DNA of 36,129 nt, from NCBI GenBank assembly GCA_009936775.1, contig JAACDW010000025.1, positions 1 to 36,129 on the forward strand, given 5' to 3'. Below are positions 25,960 through 34,652 of this stretch, piece after piece; position 1 is the stretch's first letter; each line of letters opens with the position of its first letter. Source of the DNA: Pseudomonadota bacterium. GTDB taxonomy: Bacteria > Pseudomonadota > Gammaproteobacteria > Pseudomonadales > Azotimanducaceae. Under the pieces are notes generated by a model that made no database searches, was not told the origin of the DNA, and saw only the letters and a program-made list of their open reading frames with translations. Made by a program: the position numbers and the translations under genes.

Positions 25960-27357
25960 ATGTTCGAGAGCTTATCCGACCGGCTTTCCCACAGCCTGAA
26001 AAAGATCACCGGCAAAGCCCGGCTCACAGACGATAACATTGCTGAGGCCCTGCGTGATGTGCGGTTGGCACTGCTTGAAGCCGACGTTGCCTTGTCCGTG
26101 GTTAAAGGCTTTGTTGAACAGGTGCGCAGCAAGGCGTTAGGGCAAGCGGTGACCTCGGCGCTTAACCCCAGTGAGGCCTTCATTAAAATCGTTCACGATG
26201 AGCTAGTGCACATCATGGGCGATGCCAACGACGCACTGAATCTGGCCACCAAGCCGCCAGCGGTCATTCTTATGGCTGGTTTGCAAGGTGCCGGTAAAAC
26301 CACCACGGTCGCTAAACTGGCGCGCTTGCTGAAAGAGCGAGAGAAGAAAAAGGTTGCCGTTGTGAGTGCCGACGTCTACCGCCCGGCGGCGATCGCTCAA
26401 CTGCAAACCTTAGCTGACGAAGTGGGTGCCAGCTTTATTGAGTCTAATGCAGACGAAAAACCCGCCGACATTGCGCAGCGCGCGCTGGCCGAAGCCAACA
26501 AACAATTGGCCGATGTGCTGATTCTCGACACCGCAGGTCGGTTGGCTGTAGACACGGAAATGATGGCCGAAATACAGGCCCTGCATCAGATCATAAAGCC
26601 CATCGAGACCCTGTTCGTTGTCGACGCCATGACAGGCCAAGATGCAGCGAATACCGCAAAGGCGTTCAACGACGCACTTCCCTTGACCGGCATAGTGCTC
26701 GCGAAAACTGACGGCGACGCCAGAGGCGGCGCGGCGCTCAGCGTTCGCGCGATTACCGGCAAACCCATTAAGTTCATGGGTATTGGCGAAAAAACCGATG
26801 GCCTAGAGCCGTTTTATCCTGACCGCCTCGCTTCGCGCATTCTGGGTATGGGCGATGTGCTGTCGCTTATCGAGGAAGCCGAGCGCAAGGTTGATAAAGA
26901 CAAGGCCCAACGTCTTGCGAAGAAAATGCAGAGCGGGCGCAAGTTTGACCTAGAGGACTTTCGCGACCAACTGCAGCAAATGGATAACATGGGCGGTGTT
27001 GCCGGCATGATGGACAAGCTGCCAGGCATGGGGCAAATACCTGAGGCAGCCAAGGCCAAGGTAAACGACAACCAGTTCAAGCGCATGGGCGTCATCATTG
27101 ATTCCATGACGGTGAAAGAGCGGCAGTTTCCGGATTTGCTCAATGGCTCGCGGAAAAAACGCATTGCCGACGGGAGCGGTACACAAATTGCGGACGTTAA
27201 CCGCTTGCTCAAGCAGCACAAGCAGATGCAAAAGATGATGAAGAAGGTCAGCCGCAAGGGCGGTATGCAGCGCATGATGCGCGGCGTGCAGGGAATGCCC
27301 GGTATGCAGATGCCTGGCGGTCCGGCTGGCTTGCCACCGGGTATGCGGCGGCGTTGA
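25960..27357 (+). CDS. ffh: Signal recognition particle protein Ffh
   Basis: The 465-residue GTPase binds 4.5S RNA and targets nascent inner-membrane proteins to FtsY. The N domain (residues 1-90) is followed by the G domain with GLQGAGKTTT (P-loop), DVYRPAAIAQL, DTAGR and TKTDGDARGG. The C-terminal M domain (about 300-465) is rich in methionine (KLPGMGQIP, MQKMMKKVS, RMMRGVQGMPGMQMPGG) and binds signal peptides and RNA. The gene begins the conserved ffh-rpsP-rimM-trmD-rplS run. Confidence 0.98.
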   Translation: MFESLSDRLSHSLKKITGKARLTDDNIAEALRDVRLALLEADVALSVVKGFVEQVRSKALGQAVTSALNPSEAFIKIVHDELVHIMGDANDALNLATKPPAVILMAGLQGAGKTTTVAKLARLLKEREKKKVAVVSADVYRPAAIAQLQTLADEVGASFIESNADEKPADIAQRALAEANKQLADVLILDTAGRLAVDTEMMAEIQALHQIIKPIETLFVVDAMTGQDAANTAKAFNDALPLTGIVLAKTDGDARGGAALSVRAITGKPIKFMGIGEKTDGLEPFYPDRLASRILGMGDVLSLIEEAERKVDKDKAQRLAKKMQSGRKFDLEDFRDQLQQMDNMGGVAGMMDKLPGMGQIPEAAKAKVNDNQFKRMGVIIDSMTVKERQFPDLLNGSRKKRIADGSGTQIADVNRLLKQHKQMQKMMKKVSRKGGMQRMMRGVQGMPGMQMPGGPAGLPPGMRRR

Positions 27358-27526
27358 TCGCAGCGGTTTTGAGCACTTGCGCCGGCGGTTCGTTGCTATA
27401 TCATACCGCGCCTTCCAGTCACGCAAGCATGCGGCACTGAACGAATACAGGTGCTTTACCCCGACGCCAACAGCGCAGCAGCGCGGGCATTAAGGTTAAA
27501 GCTGCGGAAAACACGAAGAGATTACT

Positions 27527-27790
27527 ATGGTAACAATCCGTCTTGCCCGACACGGCGCGAAAAAAAGCCCGTTCTATCACATCACTGTTGCAGATCGCTC
27601 ATCCTCTCGGGACGGCCGCTTTGTAGAGCGCGTTGGCTTTTATAATCCAGTAGCAAAGGGACAGGCCGAGGTGCTGCGCCTTGATTTAGAACGCGTTGAC
27701 TACTGGATGGGCGTAGGCGCGCAGCCTTCCGAGCGCGTCGCTAAGTTGATCAAGCAAGCACGTAAGCAAAGTGAAGGAGCCGCAGCCTAG
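27527..27790 (+). CDS. rpsP: 30S ribosomal protein S16
   Basis: The 87-residue product ([19 protein letters not shown]..., ...[15 protein letters not shown]..., ...[21 protein letters not shown]) is a full-length S16, an assembly protein of the small subunit. It starts 170 bases after ffh, leaving room for its own promoter; the spacer contains an AT-rich TATATCATA near 27400. A terminator-like hairpin follows at 27865. Confidence 0.98.
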   Translation: MVTIRLARHGAKKSPFYHITVADRSSSRDGRFVERVGFYNPVAKGQAEVLRLDLERVDYWMGVGAQPSERVAKLIKQARKQSEGAAA

Positions 27791-27864
27791 GGCAGCGGTG
27801 GGCCAGTTGTCGTGTACAGGCGGTGGCCTAGGCGACAACACACGAAGCGGATGTTGATGCAAGG

Positions 27865-27890
27865 GCGTGGCTTCTAAGCCGCGCTTTTTT
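27865..27890 (+). terminator. Terminator/attenuator-like hairpin between rpsP and rimM
   Basis: GCGTGGCT-TCTA-AGCCGCGC pairs over eight positions (one G-U) and runs directly into six T residues. It lies 75 bases after rpsP and about 40 bases before rimM, inside what is usually one operon, so it probably reduces expression of rimM-trmD relative to rpsP. Confidence 0.75.
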
Positions 27891-27930
27891 ATGCCTGAAC
27901 GAATGACGTAGATCTTGAGAAGAAAGCTCG

Positions 27931-28476
27931 ATGAGTGAGACAACTGCGCTTTACGCTGGGTCGTCGACCATGGTCGTGGTGGGCAAACTAGGCCGTCCCT
28001 ACGGCGTACGTGGCTGGCAAGTGCTGCATTCGTTTACCGAGCCAGCGGCCAATCTGTTTGCTTATACTCCGTGGTATCTGCAACGCGCTCCGAATGCGGG
28101 TTGGACGCTGATTGCCGAACGCGACAGCAAGCCACACAAAGACGCCTACGTCGCGCAGATCAATGGCATTGCCGACCGTGACCAAGCGCAATTACTTAAC
28201 GGCGCCTTAATAGGCGTGACGCGAGGCAGCATTCCTGAGCCGGAACTGGACGAATATTGCTGGCACGACTTAATCGGCTGTGTTGTGACCAATAAAGAGG
28301 GCACAGTACTGGGCGCCGTCAGTGAACTGATGGAAACCGGTGCCCACGCGGTTTTATGCGTGCGGCGCGCTGATTCAAAGCGCGATCTGCTGGTGCCCTT
28401 TACGCAAGAATACGTAGTCGAGGTCAATGCGCAGAGCAAACAACTGCGTGTTGATTGGCAGGCAGACTGGTCGTGA
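27931..28476 (+). CDS. rimM: Ribosome maturation factor RimM
   Basis: The 181-residue protein helps late 30S assembly and binds S19. The N-terminal motif VVGKLGRPYGVRGWQVLHSFTEP and the C-terminal PRC barrel region with LVPFTQEYVVEVN are diagnostic. It lies 140 bases downstream of rpsP, with a terminator-like hairpin in the gap, and ten bases before trmD. Confidence 0.97.
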   Translation: MSETTALYAGSSTMVVVGKLGRPYGVRGWQVLHSFTEPAANLFAYTPWYLQRAPNAGWTLIAERDSKPHKDAYVAQINGIADRDQAQLLNGALIGVTRGSIPEPELDEYCWHDLIGCVVTNKEGTVLGAVSELMETGAHAVLCVRRADSKRDLLVPFTQEYVVEVNAQSKQLRVDWQADWS

Positions 28477-28486
28477 GCAAGCAGCT

Positions 28487-29266
28487 ATGTGGTTAGGGGT
28501 TTTAACGCTGCTACCAGAGATGTTTGCTGCGGTTACTCAAGAGGGGGTGTTTGCCCGAGCCTTGTCCGCTGGAAGCCTGAGTCTTGAGTGTTTCAACCCC
28601 AGAGACTTTACCGAGGATAAACACCGTACCGTCGATGACCGGCCCTACGGAGGCGGCCCCGGTATGGTGATGATGGTCGAGCCGCTGCAAAGAGCGTTAG
28701 ATGCCGCCAAAGCCAAGGCACCCAAGGGCACCCAAGTCATACTCATGAGCCCTCAGGGACAGCGTTTCGACCAGCAAATGGCAATAACGGCGAGCCAGCA
28801 CGCCGGTCTGATTCTGATTTGTGGCCGCTATGAAGGAATCGACGAGCGCTTTGTCAGCCAGTACGTGGATAGCGAGTGGTCGGTAGGGGACTACGTGCTC
28901 AGTGGTGGTGAGCTACCGGCGATGACGGTTATGGACGCCATTTCTCGGCACTTACCGGGAACCTTGGGCAATCAACGGTCGGTTATTGATGAATCACACC
29001 TTGATGGAACGCTCGATTACCCTCACTATACGCGCCCTGAAATTGTCGGCGCGCAAGTGGTGCCGTCACAACTGATGAGTGGCGATCACAATCGCACCAA
29101 GCGGTATCGGCGTGCTTTGGCACTGCAAAGAACCTTGGAACGCCGCCCGGATTTATTGACGGGTAGGCTTTTCGATCCGCTAGACAGGCAATTACTAACA
29201 GCAGCTGCGCTGCAGCTCGGTCCGCACACTGTGGAGGAAGAACGTGAGAAGAAACAAGATCATTGA
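28487..29266 (+). CDS. trmD: tRNA (guanine-N1)-methyltransferase TrmD
   Basis: Methylation of G37 in tRNAs prevents +1 frameshifting. I start at ATG 28487 ([13 protein letters not shown]); the ORF-track start at 28427 lies inside rimM and adds 20 unrelated residues. The SPOUT trefoil knot is visible: [27 protein letters not shown] and [14 protein letters not shown]. The 259-residue length is standard. Its 3' end overlaps rplS by 23 bases. Confidence 0.97.
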   Translation: MWLGVLTLLPEMFAAVTQEGVFARALSAGSLSLECFNPRDFTEDKHRTVDDRPYGGGPGMVMMVEPLQRALDAAKAKAPKGTQVILMSPQGQRFDQQMAITASQHAGLILICGRYEGIDERFVSQYVDSEWSVGDYVLSGGELPAMTVMDAISRHLPGTLGNQRSVIDESHLDGTLDYPHYTRPEIVGAQVVPSQLMSGDHNRTKRYRRALALQRTLERRPDLLTGRLFDPLDRQLLTAAALQLGPHTVEEEREKKQDH

Positions 29267-29594
29267 AGAAATCGAGAACAGCCAACTTAAGGACGTTCCC
29301 GAATTCAGCCCTGGCGACACAATCAGTGTGCAGGTGCGGGTAAAGGAAGGTAGCCGCGAGCGTTTGCAGGTATTCGAGGGCGTGGTTATCGGCATTAAGA
29401 GCCGTGGCCTGAACTCATCCTTTATCGTGCGTAAAATTTCTCACGGCGTTGGCGTCGAGCGTACGTTTCAAACGCACAGTCCGCTGATCAGCAGCATTGA
29501 AGTGAAGCGTCGTGGCGATGTACGCCAAGCCAAACTTTACTACCTGCGAGAGCGCTCAGGTCGTTCGGCACGCATCAAAGAAAAGATCAACTAA
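29244..29594 (+). CDS. rplS: 50S ribosomal protein L19
   Basis: The 116-residue product ends with the family signature [21 protein letters not shown]...[11 protein letters not shown], so it is L19, located at the 30S/50S interface. The start is GTG at 29244 with GGAGGAAG just upstream. It lies within the end of trmD (23-base overlap), which implies coupled translation. A strong terminator follows. Confidence 0.97.
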   Translation: MRRNKIIEEIENSQLKDVPEFSPGDTISVQVRVKEGSRERLQVFEGVVIGIKSRGLNSSFIVRKISHGVGVERTFQTHSPLISSIEVKRRGDVRQAKLYYLRERSGRSARIKEKIN

Positions 29595-29596
29595 AG

Positions 29597-29645
29597 AGCG
29601 AGCGCCTTCGCTCGATCGAAAAGGCCAGCATTGCTGGCCTTTTTT
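29597..29645 (+). terminator. Rho-independent terminator after rplS
   Basis: A nine-to-ten-base-pair stem AAAGGCCAGC/GCTGGCCTTT (29620-29642) with a very short loop runs into a T tract. A smaller hairpin, CGAGCG-CCTT-CGCTCG, precedes it. It ends the ribosomal-protein operon. Confidence 0.92.
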
Positions 29646-29823
29646 GTTGCAGGTGTCTTTTGTCGCTGTCCTCTTTCGTCACAGGTGCATTGCCAGTTTG
29701 CCGCTGGCGTAATCCTTAGCTGCCTATCGCGCTCGATTTTGAAACCCAGTTTTGCCAACCCGCGCGCGAAATGCCGCTGCTGTCGTGTCGAAAAAAAACA
29801 ACAGATGTGCCATGTTGCCCGTC

Positions 29824-30726
29824 ATGGTTAATGCAGTTGCCTCGACAGATGAAATCGATCGCTACCTAGAGACACTTTGGCTCGAGCGTGGCCTGTCCGA
29901 AAACACATTGGCCGCCTATCGACGGGACCTCGCCTTTACCGCACAAGCGCTGGCCACTCAGGGCATTGACCAATTGACTGTGGCGCAGACCACAAATTGG
30001 CTCGATGTGCTCGCGCTGCGGCATGAGCGCAAGCTTAGCCCGCGCAGTACGGCCCGTTGGCTGAGCACACTAACAGGCTTTTATCGTCAGGCAGCTTTGC
30101 AACAGCGTATTGTCAGCGATCCCACGCAACAAATAGCTCACCCCAAGCTGGGCCGTACCTTACCTGGTGCCTGGAGTATGTCGCAGGTAGACGCCTTGCT
30201 GCAGGCTCCCGATGTACAGACACCGCTAGGCCTGCGCGACCGCAGTATGCTCGAAGTGCTCTACGCCAGCGGCTTGCGCATTACCGAACTGGGGACTCTA
30301 GAACTGACCAATGTAAATCAACGCCAAGGGGTGATTCGGGTGATGGGTAAGGGTGGCAAGGAACGCTTGGTACCTGCAGGAGAGGCGTCGTTAGCCTGGC
30401 TGGCACGCTACCTGCGCGATGCACGCCCAACCCTGCTACCGCATGGCGGGCCAATGCTATTTCCCAGTCGGCTAGGGCGCACTATGACCCGACAAACGTT
30501 CTGGCACGCGATAAAGCGCTATGCGCTGCTGGCGGGTATTGACCAAAAGGTCTCGCCGCACACCCTACGTCATGCATTTGCCACCCATCTCGTGGATAAT
30601 GGCGCGGACCTTCGAGCAGTGCAGATGATGCTTGGTCACGCAGATTTATCGACGAGACAGATTTACACCCATGTGGCCAATCAGCGTTTAAAAAACCTCG
30701 TGCTAGAACATCATCCACGCGGGTGA
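29824..30726 (+). CDS. xerD: Tyrosine recombinase XerD (chromosome dimer resolution)
   Basis: XerD works with XerC at dif under FtsK control. I start at ATG 29824, giving 300 residues (E. coli 298); ATG 29812 and the track start 29752 are alternatives, and none has a strong Shine-Dalgarno. The SAM-like core-binding domain covers residues 5-95. The catalytic set is complete: R152 (LRITELG), K176 (GKGGKER), H246 and R249 (HTLRH), H272 (LGHADLSTRQIYTH) and the nucleophile Y281. The gene position upstream of dsbC is standard in Pseudomonas-like genomes, which supports XerD over a phage integrase. Confidence 0.94.
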   Translation: MVNAVASTDEIDRYLETLWLERGLSENTLAAYRRDLAFTAQALATQGIDQLTVAQTTNWLDVLALRHERKLSPRSTARWLSTLTGFYRQAALQQRIVSDPTQQIAHPKLGRTLPGAWSMSQVDALLQAPDVQTPLGLRDRSMLEVLYASGLRITELGTLELTNVNQRQGVIRVMGKGGKERLVPAGEASLAWLARYLRDARPTLLPHGGPMLFPSRLGRTMTRQTFWHAIKRYALLAGIDQKVSPHTLRHAFATHLVDNGADLRAVQMMLGHADLSTRQIYTHVANQRLKNLVLEHHPRG

Positions 30727-30775
30727 TATGCAGGCCTCAGCGCCTCGCCCCCATTTGTCAGCTACAGGACTACTC

Positions 30776-31615
30776 ATGCCTAATTTAGCCTTAAAACTGT
30801 TTGCGACTCGCTCTTATCGCTCCACTCGCCTGATCGGCCTGCGTCTGTCGGGCCGGGTCGGACTTGTTATGCTCCTCGGTCTGTTTACCATGTTTGGGCA
30901 GGCTGCCGCTGGCCCAGATGTGACCCAAACACAGCTGGACGCTGCAGTTGCCAAGCTGCAAGAGATCCGACCGGACCTACCAATTCATGAGGTTTATCCC
31001 ACTGCGGTAGACGGATTGTTTGGCGCTGATTTTCCAGACGGTGCCACTATGTACATTACGGCAGACGGCAAATACATGATCGTTGGTGATATGTATGCCA
31101 TCGGTAACGAGCTGTCGAATGTTTCGGAACAGCGACGCACGCTGCAGCGCAAGGCCGCCATTGCACAGGTATCGCTTGCCGATATGGTGGTCTTTCCGGC
31201 CAAGGGTAAGCCACAGGCGGTCATCAACATTTTCACCGATGTGGACTGCGGCTACTGCCGTAAGCTCCATAACGAAATCGATCAGTATGCAGAACTGGGT
31301 ATCGAGGTCCGCTACCTGGCCTATCCGCGTGAGGGGTTAGAGTCCGTCACCGCCGATACCATGCGCTCGGTTTGGTGCTCGAGCGATCCTGCCGCAGCGC
31401 TTACCCGAGCGAAGAACAGCCAGCGGATCGCCCAGCGTAACTGCCCAGACGATCCTGTCGATGAGCAATACGCGCTAGGTCGTCGGCTTGGCGTGAGCGG
31501 AACACCCTCAATTATCACCGACGATGGGGTTATGCTGCCGGGCTATGTGCCTGCTGCCCAATTGGCCCTACGCCTTGGTTTGAGTGTTCAACAGCTGCCT
31601 GAGAGAGAATTTTGA
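30776..31615 (+). CDS. dsbC: Thiol:disulfide interchange protein DsbC
   Basis: This periplasmic disulfide isomerase has an N-terminal dimerisation domain and a thioredoxin domain with active site CGYC (in FTDVDCGYCRKLH) and cis-Pro loop SGTPSI. A further cysteine pair (WCSS, NCPDD) matches the structural disulfide of DsbC. I prefer ATG 30776 (AGGA upstream), giving about 279 residues. The signal peptide is unusually far in (LVMLLGLFTMFGQAAA, cleavage near residue 40). The track start at 30728, one base after the xerD stop, cannot be excluded. Its stop overlaps the hom start by four bases. Confidence 0.92.
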   Translation: MPNLALKLFATRSYRSTRLIGLRLSGRVGLVMLLGLFTMFGQAAAGPDVTQTQLDAAVAKLQEIRPDLPIHEVYPTAVDGLFGADFPDGATMYITADGKYMIVGDMYAIGNELSNVSEQRRTLQRKAAIAQVSLADMVVFPAKGKPQAVINIFTDVDCGYCRKLHNEIDQYAELGIEVRYLAYPREGLESVTADTMRSVWCSSDPAAALTRAKNSQRIAQRNCPDDPVDEQYALGRRLGVSGTPSIITDDGVMLPGYVPAAQLALRLGLSVQQLPEREF

Positions 31616-32898
31616 GAGAAGTAAAGTTAGGAATCGCTGGCCTTGGCACCGTTGCGCAGGGCGTATTTGCTCTTATCCAACGTAATGGCGCGCTGATACG
31701 GCAGCGCAGTGGTGTATCGCTGCGCGTCGTCAGAGTTGCCAGCCGCAGCGCGAAGCCTGAAATCGACCTGCAGGGAGCCACCTTCAGTACGGCTGTGAGC
31801 GATCTGCTGCAAGATCCAGAAGTCGACGTTATTTTAGAGTTGATGGGCGGTCAGGATACTGCTCTTGAGTTGATCCGCAGCGCACTGGCCGCCAACAAAC
31901 CCATTGTGACCGCCAATAAGGCTGTACTGACCGCCCACGGCAATGAGTTGACCGCAGGGCAGGGCGCACATTTGCTGCGTTTTGAAGCCTCAGTGGCCGG
32001 AGCCATCCCCATTATTCAAGGGATTGGTGGCGGCTTGGCCGCGAATCGGCTTAACTCTCTTGCTGGCATCATCAACGGCACCTGCAATTATATTTTCGGC
32101 GAAATGGAAGCCAATCAGACCCCGTTTGATGAGGTTCTTGCCGAAGCCCAACGCTTGGGTTATGCAGAGGCGGATCCCAGTTTCGATATTGACGGCATTG
32201 ACGCAGCGCACAAACTGACCATTTTGCTGGCCTTAGGCTTTACCGGCCAATACGACCTTTCTACCGTATTTGTTGAAGGCATTCGGCACATAACGGTGGC
32301 GGATATTCAGTTTGCCAAAGAACTTGGTTACCGCATCAAACACCTTGGCATCATCCTAAATTCCGACGCCGGCGTTGAAGCCCGCGCGCACTGCGCCCTT
32401 GTGCCCAATGATGCACTGTTGGCGCATGTGAACGGGGTACTAAACGCCGTGCAGATCAATAGCGACGGGGCAGGGGAAACTCTGTTCAGCGGGCCCGGGG
32501 CGGGTGGCGAGGCCACCGCGTCGGCTGTGCTGTCCGATGTCATAGCTCTTGCGCAGCAGGGCTCGCAGAAGAATGCGCGAGAAGCCGCAGAGGCTGTCAC
32601 CACCGCCCCTACCCTTATACCCATGAGCCAAGTCAGTAGCGCCAATTACCTGCGCATTCCAACGCTTGACCGCCCGGGTGTTTTCGCCCAAGTGACTCAA
32701 GCCCTGTCTGAATTTGCCATCAGCATTGATGCAGCCATTCAGCACGAAGCGTCCTCATCGCAGCCGGTTGTCGACATCGTACTGCTCACCGACAGCGTGC
32801 TTGAAGAAACCATGAATGCGGCACTGCAGCGTCTGCAAAGTCTCGACATCGTCGCTGCGGACATTGTTCGGCTGCGAGTCGCGCCGGCGGCGCTTTGA
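31612..32898 (+). CDS. hom: Homoserine dehydrogenase
   Basis: The 428-residue enzyme reduces aspartate semialdehyde to homoserine. Visible are the NAD(P) motif GLGTVAQGVF, VTANKAVLTAHG, the catalytic region AEADPSFDIDGIDAAHKL, and a C-terminal ACT domain (RIPTLDRPGVFAQVTQAL) for feedback control. The start is TTG at 31612, sharing TTGA with the dsbC stop; GAGAGA lies upstream. In Pseudomonas-type genomes thrC usually follows; here recJ follows directly with another TTGA overlap. Confidence 0.96.
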   Translation: MREVKLGIAGLGTVAQGVFALIQRNGALIRQRSGVSLRVVRVASRSAKPEIDLQGATFSTAVSDLLQDPEVDVILELMGGQDTALELIRSALAANKPIVTANKAVLTAHGNELTAGQGAHLLRFEASVAGAIPIIQGIGGGLAANRLNSLAGIINGTCNYIFGEMEANQTPFDEVLAEAQRLGYAEADPSFDIDGIDAAHKLTILLALGFTGQYDLSTVFVEGIRHITVADIQFAKELGYRIKHLGIILNSDAGVEARAHCALVPNDALLAHVNGVLNAVQINSDGAGETLFSGPGAGGEATASAVLSDVIALAQQGSQKNAREAAEAVTTAPTLIPMSQVSSANYLRIPTLDRPGVFAQVTQALSEFAISIDAAIQHEASSSQPVVDIVLLTDSVLEETMNAALQRLQSLDIVAADIVRLRVAPAAL

Positions 32899-34610
32899 GC
32901 GCTAGCCCGGTGCGTATTGAGCAGCGGCAGGCGTCTAATTCTCTGGGCCTAGACGATGACCTGCTAGGGCGCGTGTATGACGCCCGTGGCATTGAAGATT
33001 CCCAGCAGTTAGAGCGCGGTCTCGGCAAGCTGCTCTCACCCGCAGACTTACCGGATATTGAACGCGCCGTCCAGCGTCTGGCCGAGGCCCTTGAGCAGAA
33101 CGAAAAAATTCTCATCGTCGGCGATTTTGATGCCGATGGCGCCACCTCGGTGGCGCTGTGTTTGTTGGCCCTGCGCGCGATGGGTGCACTGCAGGTGGAT
33201 TTTTTGGTCCCCAATCGTTTCGACTACGGCTACGGTCTGTCACCGGAAATTGTGCAGCTGGCGGCAGCCATGGAACCCAATGTGATCGTCACAGTCGATA
33301 ACGGCGTTGCCAGCGTCGATGGCGTGGCGCTGGCAAACGCATCGGGTATTGATGTCATCGTTACCGACCACCACTTACCCGGCGACGTACTGCCCGATGC
33401 CCACGCCCTCGTGAACCCCAATGTGGGCAACAACAACTTCGCTAGCAAGGCCATGGCTGGGGTTGGCGTTGCTTATTATCTGCTCAGTTGGCTACGCCAA
33501 ACCTTACGCCAGCGCGACTACTTCAGTTCCCGAGGCATCCCAGAACCCAATATGGCCCAATACCTTGATCTGGTTGCCTTGGGCACGGTGGCCGATGTGG
33601 TTCCGCTGGATCAAAACAACCGCATCTTGGTACATCAGGGCTTGCTGCGTATGCAGCGCGGTATGGTCCGGCCCGGAATAGCGGCGCTGGCAAGAGTCGC
33701 TAAGCGCGATCTGACAACCCTGTCTGCTGCAGATGTGGGATTTGCCATCGGTCCGCGCTTGAATGCGGCAGGGCGTTTGCAAGATATGAGTGTGGGCATT
33801 CGCTGCCTCGTCACCGATGACCTTGCAGAAGCCGGGCAGTTGGCAGCGGCGCTGGATGGTTTGAATCAAACTCGTCGAGACATCGAGCAGGGCATGATTA
33901 CCGATGCAGAAATGATCCTCACCCAAATCACTCCGTCCCCAGATGCAACCGGTATCGCTGTCTACCACGAGAGCTTCCATCAGGGCGTGGTGGGTATTGT
34001 CGCTGGTCGCTTGAGAGAAAAATTTCACCGACCTGCCATTGTCTTTGCCGACGCCTCGGACACGTCAGACGAACTCAAGGGTTCTGCTCGCAGCATCGAA
34101 GGCCTCAACATACGCGACGTTCTCGACAGCATCGCCACCCGCCTGCCGGGGATGCTGCTGAAATTTGGCGGGCATGCCATGGCCGCAGGATTAAGCATCA
34201 AGCGCGTGCACCTGCCACGCTTTCAAAAAGCCTTCGATAAAGCCGTTAAAGCTGCGGTCACCGCCGACATGCTGGATGCGGTGCTTCTTACCGACGGCGC
34301 ACTAACCTCAGAGCAGTTAAATCTCGACACGGTGGTGAAACTCGCCGACGCGGGACCTTGGGGTAATGGCTTTGCTGAGCCGCAATTTGTCGGCGAGTTC
34401 AAACTTGTGAATCAACGGGTAGTAGGCCAGGACCATTTACAACTGGTACTGGGATTTAATGACCGGCTCATCGACGCCATCGCCTTTCGTCAAGCGCCGC
34501 TTCAAGGCCAGCCCGAGGAGGTCAGAGTGGTCTACAAACCGGCTCTGAATGACTACGCCGGACGGCAAACCCTGCAGCTGATGGTAGAGTACCTAGAGCC
34601 GATGTCTTAG
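32895..34610 (+). CDS. recJ: Single-strand-specific 5'-3' exonuclease RecJ
   Basis: The 571-residue protein has the DHH phosphoesterase motifs: IVGDFDADGATSVAL, VTDHHLPGD, LGTVADVVPL and GPRLNAAGRL. The later DHHA1 domain includes KFGGHAMAAG, and an OB-like C-terminus follows. It resects DNA in recombination and mismatch repair. The start TTG at 32895 overlaps the hom stop by four bases and has no clear Shine-Dalgarno, so it probably depends on translational coupling. Confidence 0.95.
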   Translation: MSASPVRIEQRQASNSLGLDDDLLGRVYDARGIEDSQQLERGLGKLLSPADLPDIERAVQRLAEALEQNEKILIVGDFDADGATSVALCLLALRAMGALQVDFLVPNRFDYGYGLSPEIVQLAAAMEPNVIVTVDNGVASVDGVALANASGIDVIVTDHHLPGDVLPDAHALVNPNVGNNNFASKAMAGVGVAYYLLSWLRQTLRQRDYFSSRGIPEPNMAQYLDLVALGTVADVVPLDQNNRILVHQGLLRMQRGMVRPGIAALARVAKRDLTTLSAADVGFAIGPRLNAAGRLQDMSVGIRCLVTDDLAEAGQLAAALDGLNQTRRDIEQGMITDAEMILTQITPSPDATGIAVYHESFHQGVVGIVAGRLREKFHRPAIVFADASDTSDELKGSARSIEGLNIRDVLDSIATRLPGMLLKFGGHAMAAGLSIKRVHLPRFQKAFDKAVKAAVTADMLDAVLLTDGALTSEQLNLDTVVKLADAGPWGNGFAEPQFVGEFKLVNQRVVGQDHLQLVLGFNDRLIDAIAFRQAPLQGQPEEVRVVYKPALNDYAGRQTLQLMVEYLEPMS

Positions 34611-34652
34611 ACTGAGCGCCGCGCACATCACACCCGAGACAAGAAAAACTTC

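Noticed and set aside
29824-30726. Tyrosine recombinase as a sign of a phage or integrative element
   Set aside because: Length, motifs and the rplS-xerD-dsbC neighbourhood identify chromosomal XerD; no att repeats or tRNA are seen.
32786-33214. 142-aa minus-strand ORF opposite hom/recJ
   Set aside because: Antisense shadow rich in Ser/Arg; the plus-strand genes are certain.
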